A stretch of DNA of 64,000 bases from Diploscapter coronatus (lineage: Eukaryota > Nematoda > Chromadorea > Rhabditida > Rhabditidae), in the NCBI GenBank assembly GCA_964036155.1, contig OZ038423.1, positions 80,553,249 to 80,617,248 on the forward strand. The letters are read 5' to 3'. A program made the position numbers and the translations under genes. The notes under the pieces are model-generated. The model saw nothing but the letters and a program-made list of their open reading frames with translations, did not search any database and was not told where the DNA came from. Within the stretch, counting starts at the first letter, position 1, and each line of letters begins with the position of its first letter. Positions 12,101 through 24,009 of the stretch are shown here, one piece after another.

Positions 12101-15100
12101 TGAGCAGCAGTGGCACCACCTTGCTCATCGAGACGCTCACCTGGAAAGGCGGTAATAATTTTATTCTTCAAATTGTTGAATTAGTTGTAAAATTGCATTT
12201 GGAGTTTAGTTTAATTATTATGATTTTTAACAACACATGACATCATATTTCAGCTTACCAAGTTCCTCGAGTTCGCGCTGGGCGTCAGCTCTAGCGCGAT
12301 CAGCCTTAGAACGGGACTGGCGCTCGTTCTCGAGTTCCTCCTCGAGTTCCGAGATTCTGGACTGTTCCTCCTTGATCTGGCGCTGGAGCTTGGCAACGAG
12401 GGCTTGTTCGTCCTCGAGCTTGCTGCTGACGGAGTGAAGTTCCGACTCCTTCTTCTTGAGGTTATTCTCGAGATCGTGGCGTTGACGGCCACCCTCTTCG
12501 ATGTTCTCCTGTAAACATATTCATATATTCATATTCGTTTTAACTATGCATATTAAATTTAACGCTGAATCTTGCATTTTTAACGCAGATTTACTTTTTC
12601 TACTCTATAGTTCAATAGCTTATGAATACATTACCTGAGCGATCTTCAGCTCTCCCTCGACCTTTCTCTTCTGCTTGTCGAGGTCAGCGCGAGAACGCTT
12701 CTCGCGTTCGAGAGAGTCCTCGAGGTCATCGAGAGTCGACTCGAGCTTTTGCTTGATTTTGTTGGTGTGATTGGTCTTGTCCTCCTCGGATTGCAAGTCC
12801 TCCATGAGCTTGCGGTTGATTTCTTCCTGAAACCATTTTCATAATCATTTTTAACTACGACATAGCTTGTATTGTTTTGTTATTAATGTGGTACCTGGTG
12901 TTTCTTCTCCTTGTTCAGCTTGGCAATAGCCTCATCCTGCTGCTGCATTTCGTCCTGGAGAGAGCGAATCTGGTGGTCCTTCGATTGCTTCTCAGACTCG
13001 GCCTTGCGCAGAGAATTTTCGAGGTCTTGGATCTGCTTCTTGAGCGATTCGACCTCAGACTCGACCTTCTTCTTGGCACGCTGGATGTCAGCATTGCGGT
13101 CTTCAGTGTCAGCAAGACGGTCGTTGAGGTCCTAAAAGTTCGATTTCCATTTTTGAATTGATGATGTAATTTATTCTTCTTACAGTGAGCTGTCTATCGG
13201 CATCGTTCTTCTGGGACTGGAGCTTGGCAAGGCGCTCTTCGGCGTCCGAAAGCTGTCCCTTGGTGGACTCGAGCGAGGTGAAGAGTTGGTTCTTCTCCTC
13301 GAGCAGCTTGGTCGAGCTGTCTTCCAACTCCTTGCGGAGCTTCTCTTCCCTGGCCAAGTTCTCTTGGAGCTCCTTCATCTTATCGTTCATCTGAAGCCAT
13401 ATGATTTTTAACGCTCTTTCTTGAAACCTGTTGTACCTTCTCCAACTCTTCTGCCTCCTTTCCGGCCTTGAGCATAGGTTTGACCTTTCCGTAGAGTTTG
13501 AACCATTCCCAGGTTCTGAGAGTGCACCACGAACGCACGTTGCGTTGGACAATGAGCAGTCCAGCGCGCTGCTCCATTCTGCGTTTGCGCTCGGTGAGAC
13601 CCAAGTACCTAGAGATTTTATTATTCTTGCAATTTTTTCGGAGAAAATTTTGAGAAACTCACCAACGAATCTGGGACTGGAATCCAGTGATAATCACAGA
13701 GAGCTTCTCGTCACGGACGTCTTCAAGGTGAGCGAGCACACCAGCCTTGAAGAACACCTTGGTCAGACCAATACGGAAGTTCTCCTCGGAGAGGACACCC
13801 TCGTTGATGAGCTTGGACATAATTGCCTCAGCGCATTTCTTCTTGTCGTCATTGGACTTGGCTTCTGCGGCAGCAAGGATGGCATAGCGCTAAATTTGAA
13901 TATTTGTGGTAGGGGGTTGCGCATCGAAATTTGCTAAGATACCTGCACAAAATCTTGGTGGAGAGTTCTGTTGGGGAAACCTTTGCGGCAAATACGGATA
14001 CCCTCAAGCACACCGTTACAGGTCAGCTGATTCAGCACGAGAGCGGCATCGATGAGACCAGATTGTTTCTTCTCGTTGGGGATGATGCAACGGATGAAGT
14101 GGGGGTGAGTCTAAAATATTTACAATCGTGAAGATTTGATTTGTTGGTTCTTATACCTTGTGAAGCATAGTCATGAGGTTGTTGAGAGACTCACGGTACA
14201 TCATGGAGACGGTCATGAAAGAGCCGGATTTACCCTTCTTCTTTCCACCACCGCCGCCACCTTCTGTAAATTACAAATTTATTCGATAATGCTGCTATCG
14301 ATTTCTAGCGAACCCTTAGCCTTCTGAGCGGCCTCCTCCTGGGTGGTGTAGTCTTCCCAAATGACGTTGAGAAGGCCGTTTCCGGTAGTGGCCTTCATGA
14401 CGGACACGACAGTGTCGTTGAGCGGATCCTTGTTCTTCTCGAGCCAGTTCAGCACATTGTATCGCACAGTTCCTAAATAAGATTCATTGAGTTTAGGATC
14501 TATTCTTGCAAACGAACCGGCGTAGTGGCGCATAGCGAAGTGAGCCTCGCCCTGCTTGCCCTTGGGTGGCTTGGGCTTCTCGAAGTTGGGGTGCTTGCCG
14601 AGATGCTGCTCGCACAGCTTCTGAGCCAGAGTCAGATCAGTAGCCTTTGGCACAATGCACTCTTCATCAAGCATCGAGATGATACCCAGGGGCTGGAATG
14701 AAAACAATTATTTTCGTTTGGAGTTTTTTCTCTATTACCTTCTCAATGAGTTCAATGCAGGCCTGCAAGTCGAGACCGAAATCGATGAAGGTCCACTGGA
14801 TACCTTCACGGGCGTACTCTTCCTGTTCGAGGACGAACATGTGGTGATTGAAGAATTGCTGCAGCTTCTCGTTGACAAAGTTAATCCACAGCTGCTCGAA
14901 GGAGTTGAACTAAAAGATATTAGTTTTAGAAGTGTTTGATTTTTTTTGTTTAATTTACGTCGAAGATCTCGAATCCGGCAATATCGAGCACACCAATGAA
15001 GTAATCACGGTCAATTCCTTTCTGATCGAGGGTCAAGTTGCATTTCTTGACGAGCCAGTGGAACACACGAGCGTACACACCCTTGGCCATGGCACCGACT

Positions 15101-18100
15101 GCCCAATTGACTTGGTCGACGTTCTGTCCCTTGGACACCCACTCGGTACCGACCTTAAGAAGTGATCAGTTATGAAATCTGCAAATTTCTGGATTTCATT
15201 GTACCTTGACACGAGGCTTGGTGAGAGCCGACAAGAATTTCTCGGCGTCGACACCGAACATGTTAGCTGCCTTCTCGGCCTCATCAGTGCCATCGGGTTC
15301 GGCCTGCTCTTCACGAGCGCGTTGCTTGAACTTCATGTTACCCATGTGCATGTGACCGGACATGAGACGGTAGCAGTCCATCTTCTCCTCAGCCGAGAAG
15401 TTCAGGATGTCGAAGGCCTCATCAGTCATCTGAATAAATGAATATGAGAAGACTATTTCAGGGTATTGTCGGTGGTACCTGGAATTCTTCAGTGTCGTTG
15501 ACACCATCGATGGACAATTCGGCCTGAGCGACGAACCAGTAGTTCTTCATGGGCTGGTCGAGCAGCAGTAGTTTCTTGAGTTCGGGCTTGAAGTCAGAGT
15601 AGATCTGGTAGAAGATGTGGTAGCAACGCTCTCCAGGAGCTTGACGGATCACACGAGACTTCTCCAACAGATCTGTAAATTCAAATATTATTCATCATTA
15701 TGTTGCTGAATTGTTAAAATTTGCCCTACAGTGTTCGATGTCGCAAGAAGCGAGACGTCCAGCTTTGCTGAAGTGGATACGGATGAACTTTCCGAAACGG
15801 GAAGAGTTGTTGTTTCGGACAGTCTTGGCATTACCTGACAATTTATTATTACATGACGAATTCGTTGACTATAAATATTTTAAAGTACCGAAAGCCTCCA
15901 GAACGGGGTTGGTCTGGACGATCTGATCTTCAAGGGTAGCCTTCTTCTCGCCACCAGCATTACCTCCAGCACCTTCCTGCTGCGAGGCACCGACGGAAGC
16001 GAAATAGGCAATGACCTTGAATTTTGAGGGTTATTTTTATTCTTGGAAAAACGCCCTACTTTCTTGGTGTTCTCAGTCTTTCCGGCACCAGATTCACCAG
16101 TAATAAGCATGGACTGGTTCTCGTGATCCTGAAGCATGTTACGGTAGGCCTGGTCAGAGACGGCGAAGAGATGGGGTGGCATTTCAGTTCTTAGATAGGC
16201 GAATTAGCATTTTAATGGCCTAATTATGTGAGTACCTTCGCTTGCCCATGTACATACGAGCGACTGAGTCGGTGTAGATCGGCAGACGCTTGTAGGGGTT
16301 GATGACGACGCAGAAAAGACCCGAATAGGTCTGAAATCGATTATTTGTCATTTTGTGATATTCTTTTTGATTAGTTTTTGTTTCGAGTTTTTGGTTTTCG
16401 AATTTCAGCTATCCAATGTCCTTCCTGGAGGACGCGCTTACGTCTATCAAAAACACACGGAAAGATAGCTGTGATACACGTTGGTGGATCTGGGAACAAG
16501 ACGCGCGTCGCATCGCGACAATTGTTACGCGGAGAGAAGCGAGGATTGCTTTGGTGTTTTTCATGAATCCTTTGTCTCTATATCTTGCTCGTTTTTTCCT
16601 GCTTCTCTTGATGAAGCTTTCGCCTCAAGCGCGCCGCTTCGTAGACGAACAGATGGCATCTCCATGAAAATCAGTCGAGAGCTTCATCAGATGCATCGAA
16701 GCGCCGCTTCGAGTTTAACTTTTCTTGGAGAGCCCAAGTTTTTGTGTAAAGTGTGTTTGGATTTTATCGCTCGCTCTCTCTTTAGCTCTTCTCTCTAAGC
16801 CTGGATCATGATATTTCCGCCACGATTTTTCTCTTTATCGAAGCGATTACGCTCCTCATCCCTCACAGAAAGTGCCACGCAACTGATCTCAGGCTCTTTG
16901 CCTTTGTCCTCACTTTGACGATGGATCGACGGGCGCGGATTTGACAAGGCTCAAAAGATGAGCTGAGATAGGTGGCGCGACCGGAAATGAGTGATATAGT
17001 GTGTTAATATGAAAAGCGAAAATTGATTAATGATATGAAATGATAAAATAAATTGTTTCGAAAGAAATTTGTGGATACAATATCGATAGAGATTTTCAAG
17101 AAAAACTGAATTGAGAAAACGACTTCAAAAAATAGCAGATTTTCAGGTAATCATTTTCTGGTTTGAAGAAGAGAATGATTGCTTGAAAATTTTGCGACGA
17201 GGCAAATTTTCAAAGTATAGACGAATTTGCCGACTTACATAGATGAGCATAGCTCCGTAACGCGATCTCAAGTTGTGCAGCACGGAGGCGTCGTTGAGGA
17301 AGGTCAGATTGGACATGTCCTCGGTCTTCTCGAACTTCGGAGGATTCATCTCCTGCACCAACTCCTTCTTCAGGGTTTGCTGAAAGAAAAGAAGTTTTAG
17401 ATTTGGTATGGTATGAATGAGGATTTTTGTCTTTAATAACAATTCCTTTTTCACGTTGATTTTAAAAAGATTATGTTTTAGAATTCTGCTTGATCTGGTG
17501 AAGTATTCATTGTGTTGATTCATTGTACGTGAAGATTTTGATTAAAAAATAACTAAATAATTTTGTATGTTTTTAAGTTGAACTTATATTGATGAGTTGT
17601 TTAAATTCTGATAGATAAAAGTTTGATATGCGCTTGAATATTCTCGATCTTATTTTATCATTTGTTTCTTGGCTCTTAACTTGCAATTTTCCCCAGAATC
17701 ATCGATGGCATATGTTTCGAATTGTCTTCTTTAGAATTTTAGGCGTAGGAGCAAAATTCGGTGCCCTTCACGGATTGAGTCGGAAGAAGTGTCCAACTTC
17801 TCAGGAAAACACGTCCGACGACGAGAAATACGATATGGGGTTTAACGCCCTTATCTCTCACCTCTTTTTTGTCTCAACAGAATTGTTGTTATTTCTCGAG
17901 GTGGCGATAATCCACTTTTAGCTACTTCGCCTATGCAACCACGAGCACATTACACAATGCAAAATGTGAGACGCTCCCCCACCCAACCAAATAACATTTG
18001 AAAAGATGTGGTAGTAGAAAACCGGGGAGGTTCTCGAGCGCGATTCCACGCAAGACGATTAATTCCAAGCGAGACGGCCTAATGAAAAACAGCACGCCCA

Positions 18101-19160
18101 GGATATGCTCAGAGCGTGAACATGTGGTAGTGATCAGGACACAAGTGCAGAAGTGCGCGCGAAGGTGATTTGAGGCTGTGCCAAGAAACATTGGGAAGGG
18201 TTCTGGGAATTAGGATAAGATATAGGCAAATTTTCAGCTAAAATGAGAAATTATTGACTGAAAGACTATTTAAAGGTTTATTTTCTATAGGAAGTTGATA
18301 CATAAGGGGACCCCCAATAATAATTTAGCGGGATATTTTTGCTTCATGTGCGGATCATAATGAAGATCTTGTTTAAGGTCGCTTAGGTTTGGTCAGGATG
18401 GAGATGAATTTGTATAGCGTGCAAGCCAAGTCGAAGGATAAAATAAGATCGACAGAAATGACGAAACATTTGCTCACCTCATTACCGCGCGACGTGACGA
18501 CGGTGATGGCGTCACCCTTGGTGGCGGTGATCTCAGCGGCAACGTAGCCCTCTTCAGGGTCGGGCACCCAGCAATTCTTCTTCGAATCATAGGGCTTCGA
18601 TTGCTCCTGAAATTATTGAATTACATTTGTATGGTAATATATGAGACTCACTTCTATCATCTGCTCGCGAGTGCGACGCAGATACTGCCATCCTAAAATT
18701 GGGAAGATAAATTCGTTCGAAAAGACAATAAAAAGATTCAATAATTCTGAAAAGAGATGGTATGAGAAAGTTGAGCTCAAGTTGCTATTCATACTCGACC
18801 GCACTTTAGGAATAGTATTTGGGAGAATTTTCCCAAATAGCCATCAAGCCTCTAATTGAAGCCCATGGCTTCTATTTTCAGAGGTTCAATTTTCGAAAAA
18901 ATCGAAAATTTCAAATAGTCAGTTTTTCATCTAATGGTCGTAGAAATTTAGAAAGTAAATATGCTCTATATACTCTAAAGAATGCAGAGAAATACTTTGC
19001 AAGATGATCTGAGATGGGTATTGGGTGGATCTGGCATTTCGAGGGTGGGCTTCAAATGGCAGGAGGTTTCAATTAGAGGTTTCACGCTTTACGGTAAGAT
19101 GAAAATTAAAAATCAATCCAAAAATCAAAGATACTTACCTGGATCGTTTTCGTAATCCAT
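9140..19160 (-). CDS. unc-54: Muscle myosin heavy chain, class II (UNC-54 type)
   Basis: This is the ATP-driven thick-filament motor of muscle. The minus-strand start at 19160 reads MDYENDPG and is joined to [10 protein letters not shown] (18690s), matching UNC-54. Motor landmarks follow: the P-loop GESGAGKT near 16100, switch [11 protein letters not shown] near 15800, switch [11 protein letters not shown] near 14960, the glycine/lysine loop 2 ([15 protein letters not shown], about 14250-14200), actin-binding [14 protein letters not shown] near 14090, and the converter and IQ region up to [17 protein letters not shown] near 13450. The rest to 9140 is heptad coiled coil. It ends in a short non-helical tailpiece, [10 protein letters not shown], like UNC-54's SPSRARASDF. 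The tailpiece and loop 2 are what favour UNC-54 over the MYO-1, MYO-2 and MYO-3 paralogues. There are about 31 exons, far more than in C. elegans unc-54. The two largest introns are 16331-17237 and 17382-18478. No frameshift was seen. Confidence 0.95.
16332..17237. other. Large 5' intron of the myosin gene
   Basis: About 0.9 kb lie between the exon ending GAMLIY and the exon beginning [15 protein letters not shown]. The interior has fairly GC-rich patches with repeats of GCGCCGCTTCG (16630-16710) and pyrimidine runs. I see no coding exon. An enhancer role, as for early introns of muscle genes, is only inference. Confidence 0.4.
17382..18478. other. Second large 5' intron of the myosin gene
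   Basis: About 1.1 kb lie between the exon ending TSRGNEV and the exon carrying [15 protein letters not shown]. No open exon with conserved sequence and no clear repeat were seen. Confidence 0.4.
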
Positions 19161-21257
19161 TGTTCAGAATGGAGTGTTAGACTTCTTAGACGATTTTGCG
19201 GTGTTGCACAACGGTGGACGCGACTTGTCGTGGGTAAGTCAGCGCCGATGCAATGCCTGAATCGCTTCGGCAGAGCTCAAGCCCAGCTCCGAAACTCCGC
19301 CCCTCGATTTTTTCGAAGCTCTAAATTTTTCACTGCCACAGGCGATATTAATTGAGTGAGCGAGTGTGTTTCTCTGGCTTTACACTATTTCCTGCTTTCA
19401 AGTCGCAATTTCTCGGATCAAGTCATCTCTTGAGATTTTCTGACTCTTTACATTTGGTTTTCTTGGTATGTCAGAGTTTCGCTGTCTGAATCTCTCGACT
19501 TACATGGTCTATATGGGGATTTTCTGGGTTCTCTGGATACAGAATCCCAGTGATATTTCGACTTCTAACAATATCTGTATCGGTATCTGAGAGCTGCAAA
19601 CGACGCTGAAATCCTACCGCGATGGAAATGGACATGCGAGGGGATGACGAACATGAAAAACATCAACAGCAAAAAGACGAATAACGACTACAGGACTTTT
19701 ATTCGTCGTAGTAATCGAGACGACCGCCTAAAATAAGCTGACAAGAGTTGTGATAGTGGGCGAAATTACTATAATATATCGAGTTTGGATTCGCGTAGGT
19801 AGAAAGGTCTCACATCCATAAAATAAAAATATCAAATATATTTGGATTTTGAACAGGTTTATATTATAGCCGCGATGCTTCGTGATGTTATTGATTTGTA
19901 ATTGCATCAATATAATGACTAACTTATTAAAACGTACACAAAATTCTGCATATGTTATTAAATCTCCGATATGTTTTTTTAAAATATTATTTCTAAGTTT
20001 GGAGAAAAACGAAATCATTGGAAGAATCACTGGAGTTGTAAAAATGTTATGTTCAGTTCAACTGCAACTTGCATGATGTTCTTTTTTCAAGAAAACGTAA
20101 AAGAATTGGAAAGTTAATTTCTCGCGATATTTTCTCATCTGTCAATTTCTGAAAAAATCCTCTACCAATAAACAAAAAGTGGAATGGATCGGTTTGTTGT
20201 TGTGTACTTGGGTACTTGTCATTCATTATCATTCCTCTCTTCCTTCACTTAATTCGGGCGGTCGTGTCTGAAAGTTCAGTACTCCGAGGATTCGCCTGTC
20301 GAAAGATTGGAGTCGGTCCCATCAAGATCTCCGGGCAGCTGTCCCAAATTTCAGCACTCGGGGATTTCACGGGAATAAATTTTAGGTGATAGAAGAAAAG
20401 CTAGGGATTTTCAACGATATAGAAAAATGAGAGGAGAAAGCGAACAAATGGCACTCACCCCATTAGCACGTAGCACTCAAAAAGAATAACTGCGTGAATT
20501 TCAGGGACTTGCTTTCGAGAATTGAAACCAGAGAGGTTAAAAAATAAAAAATAAAAATTCGATTAATTTTCTATACGTTTGGAAGATGTGTTTCAAAATT
20601 GTGTACTTATCTATTAAAATAATATTTACGATGATTTTGGGTAGAAATGTTCGTAATTCGTAAGATTTTTAATGATAAATTCAAATAATTTTGTTGAGCT
20701 ACAAAGCTATTCTCTTCTTATCCACAGAACCGCCCAAATCCGCATCGATTATTGATTCCAAAGTTCACTCTGCCGCAGACTTCCTCGTCTCCTTATCAAT
20801 ATATCTTCTCTTGTCGATGCTGACAGTGTGCTTCATCTCTCGGAAAGCTCAGCTTCAAGACGAGCAGTAATTTCTCGCCCATTCGCTTGTGTTCTTTTGG
20901 GTTTTTATTTTTCTCCACATTTCGTTCAAACTCTTTTATTACTCTCTGCGCCTCTCTAACCGAGGCTTCAATTTTTTCGGTCCCAATTCTAACGGATTAC
21001 ATTACAACACCTCTTGAGCGAGCTCTTCGCCCTTTCTCATTTTCATTTTTCACAAGTCTCTCATTCGTCGACTTTTTGCCGATGAGAATTCTGCCAATCG
21101 GCACCGACTTAAATAATGACCCCCTGCCACCGAGTTCCAGAGGAGCATCAGAACAGAAAATCCAACTTTTTATTGGAAGATGAATTGTAAAGAATACACT
21201 TTTCACAAGAAAACGAAGTGCGATTGAGCTAAATCGACCAGAAAAATCAACTAGAAT
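19161..21257. other. Region between the myosin promoter and the SEH1 3' end
   Basis: The first few hundred bases 5' of the myosin ATG should hold its promoter. The rest is A/T-rich and contains short coding-like pieces on both strands: a plus-strand open stretch at 20279-20394, a minus-strand donor GGGGTGAGT near 20458, a plus-strand membrane-anchor exon at 20727-20868, and a minus-strand exon-like GRLDYYDE-stop near 19729-19698. I could not join them into one gene with consistent phases. Confidence 0.35.
20727..20868 (+). CDS. Possible terminal exon of a small membrane protein
   Basis: After an acceptor (TTATCCACAG) the plus strand reads (E)PPKSASIIDSKVHSAADF, then a hydrophobic segment LVSLSIYLLLSMLTVCF, then ISRKAQLQDEQ and TAA. 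The layout is one membrane helix with a short basic/acidic tail, and the codons look coding. The phase needed upstream (one base) is not supplied by the candidate exons at 20279-20394 or 20515-20545. The gene is therefore incomplete or my upstream exons are wrong. No family was recognised. Confidence 0.35.
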
Positions 21258-24009
21258 CTACAAATTTTCATCATCTTCGTCAAGACTGTGGTTCTGACGA
21301 GCCTGCAGGTAGTCATCCGCAGAAAACTCCGTCAAAAGTGCCCATTGATCGTGAAACAAAGCTGAAATTCTTTTGATTTTATTTGTGCCGATCGCACTTA
21401 ATTTTTCTTAAATTTTAAAAATTTTTGGGTAGCGATTTTCTTATCATTCTTTTTTCTATTGCTCCCTTCTCATCTCTTGATAAAGAGACGATCTCCTTCT
21501 CTACCGTGCCTTCAAAATTTTGTTCTTTTCATGGACAGGGCAGAACACGGCTGCTTTTATTTTTATTTCATGCCATCAAATGAAATAAATATTTTCAAAA
21601 TTCAATGACTGAGCTCAAGACAACTTGCATGGACTAAAATAGTGCAAGATTCCTTATTGTTAGCACCCTGAGAAAGCTACCAGCAGATCATTTGTTTTCG
21701 TGTCTGCATATTATCCGAATTTGCAGAAAAAAGTCTTACATTTCCACACCCGTATGCACCCATCAGCGCTGGACGCCGTAAGGACGTTGCCCTGGACGTT
21801 ATAGCGGATCCTCCAAGCCTTCCTCATGTCTCCTAGACGACAAAGCTAAACTAGTCGGTTCTGCTCAAGTATCCGAAAGTAATAAATTGCCTTGTTCAAT
21901 TGGTACTGGAACTCTGTTTCATCGAAGTTTCGTTCGGTGTCGTTTCTTTCCTCGGATGATTTGGGGGCTTCATCCTCGTAGAAGTTTCTTGGCGGTAGCT
22001 GAATCACAAATTCATTTTTTGCTTTCAGAAAGGATATTTTGTTTTTGACGGCTTTTGTATTCCACATCCGCTTTTTGAGAAGAGCGTAGGAGAAGGAGGT
22101 AGGAAAAGAAAAAGTGGGTGTGGAATACAGGGAGCCATTTTAACTCACGATAAAATCATAAACGTGGATGTCTCCAGCAGCAACTGCGAACTGGAACCCC
22201 TCGAAGCTGTAGCAGGGAGAAATCTGAATGTCCGTCACAGGCTCAGCGATGCCGAACTGAATTGAATTCAAACGGCGCCACTCTCTAAAAGTTGAGGATA
22301 AAACGAATCAAAGAAATTTTGTCGCTTCTACCTAAGAACCTCATTGCACTCGTAGACGATGACTCTCGGGTAGAAGTTCTCCGAGTCAGGCTCGTCCGAG
22401 CCCATGAACACGTTCGGCCGATGGATCTTTGAGCGACTCCACGCTACGCAGGAAAGACGTGCTGGGATTACCTGAACTGTTCCATAACTTGATTTATTAT
22501 ATTTAGGAGCCGCAAACGGTTTTGCGAAATTCGCCATTTTCATAATTTATTATTTATCGCTCCAAATTGCCAAACGCAATGTAACTGAGATATTGGCGAA
22601 GAAAAAATAAAATCAAAATCATTTTTGATCGAAAGAGTTGACCTAGAACGATCGGCGAAAAATAGTTTTTTTCCCCACCGGTAATTATCATGAATGTACG
22701 CGCACTTTCTGGTATAATTCTGGTCAAAGTTAATTTCTATGAATGGTTCATCGAATCCGATTGTGCCTTTTTGCGCTCACTCACTTTGAAGGGTAGTTAC
22801 TTCCCATTTTTGAGCTTCAAATGACCACTTTTTGAACAAAAGCGAAAAATAAAAGGGGAAGGAGTTTGCAGTCCCTAGTTATATTGGAAATTTGAATACC
22901 TGCGTCTCGTGTACCAAGTCCCAGTGCTTCAGCTCTCGCTGGTCAGGCACCTCGTAGACTCGCAAGTTTCCAGCTGCGCTCACTGCTGCCTAAATATTTT
23001 TTAACCATTTCATTAAATGAGGCGAATATTATACCAAACAAAGGCCAATCGTTCGAGGTCCAAACTGTACATCGGTGATATTCTCTCGACTGTCTCTCAG
23101 TGCCGCGATTTTCACCCAGCAACGATCGAACTTCTCATCCAGCAGCTTTCCTCGTGTCTGGTCAATCTTCTTCCCGATTTGCTTGTATATGGCGTCCTTG
23201 TCCATCCGTCTCTGCCTGATCGCGTGGGCGTATTTGAGATATTCAGGGTCTTCCATAATGTCTTCCTTGAAAATATTGATGTTTCTATCGAACGAGCAAG
23301 TGGCCAGGATCTGCCCAAAGTCGGGATGCGCCCAGACGATTCGCCAAATTGCACCACCGTGAGTCTGAAAAGCTGAACTATTTTCGTACGCCGGCTATAT
23401 CGTACCTTCCAAAACGCAACTTTCTTCCAAGTTCCGTCCTCATTTCTGTTCCAGACGGATACAGTTTGGTCACCTCCGCAAAGAGCCATCCTATCGCCGG
23501 TTTCGTTCAGGGAAATCTAAATTTTGCGTCTGTGTGTGTGTTGTATTTTTAATTTAACAAGATGGTTTACATGATATATCTGATCTTTGTGCGGTGAATT
23601 GATGTCGTACGTCGTTTCATTGAGTTTCAGAAACCTTTCTCGTTCGTACATCTTTACAGCGATGTTGGATCGAGGTACTTGAGCATAAGACGGCCCTGCT
23701 CTCGTCTCTGGATATTTCAACTCACGTAATTGATCCAGTGCGTCCTCGTAGGTCAATCCTCTGAAAGTGTCCCTGTAAACTTTATTGGGTTTGCAGAACT
23801 TACTCCTCCTCTTCTTCTTCTTCGTTCGGGTCAATGGACTCTTCATAGGTGACGTAGATTCTGGTTGTTGTGGGTACTGGATGGTAGATTTCTGTGCACT
23901 CGTCATCCTCGTACTCCTCATCCTCGTACTCGTACTCCTCGTCAAACTCGTCCGTTTCTTCCACACCGGTGTTGGTAGCGGTTTCGGTTTCATTCTCTGT
24001 CGAAGTCAT
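21258..24009 (-). CDS. npp-18: Nucleoporin SEH1 (WD-repeat subunit of Nup107-160 and GATOR2)
   Basis: SEH1 is a six-bladed open propeller of the Y-shaped nuclear-pore complex and of GATOR2, where it receives a seventh blade from its partner. In order the minus strand shows HKDQIYHISLNETGDRMALCGGDQTVSVW, THGGAIWRIVWAHPDFGQILATCSFDR, WVKIAALRDSRENITDVQFGP, LRVYEVPD, ARLSCVAWS, EPVTDIQISP, AVAAGDIHVYDF and KAWRIRYNVQGNVLTASSADGCIRVWK, each matching a SEH1 blade. It ends SLDEDDENL-stop at 21258. The start at 24009 (MTSTENETE) lies nine bases after an ATTTCAG acceptor. About 120 residues precede the first blade, the first half very acidic. A lysine/arginine-rich insertion (PEYLKYAHAIRQRRMDKDAI) sits between blades. 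One intron near 21885-21842 appears to be GC-AG. Confidence 0.93.
22050..22135. repeat. Foldback element in a SEH1 intron
   Basis: GTATTCCACATCC and GTGGGTGTGGAATAC form inverted arms around a purine-rich interior (GAGAAGAGCGTAGGAGAAGGAGGTAGG). A close relative lies at 40060-40166 inside flp-25. Confidence 0.7.
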
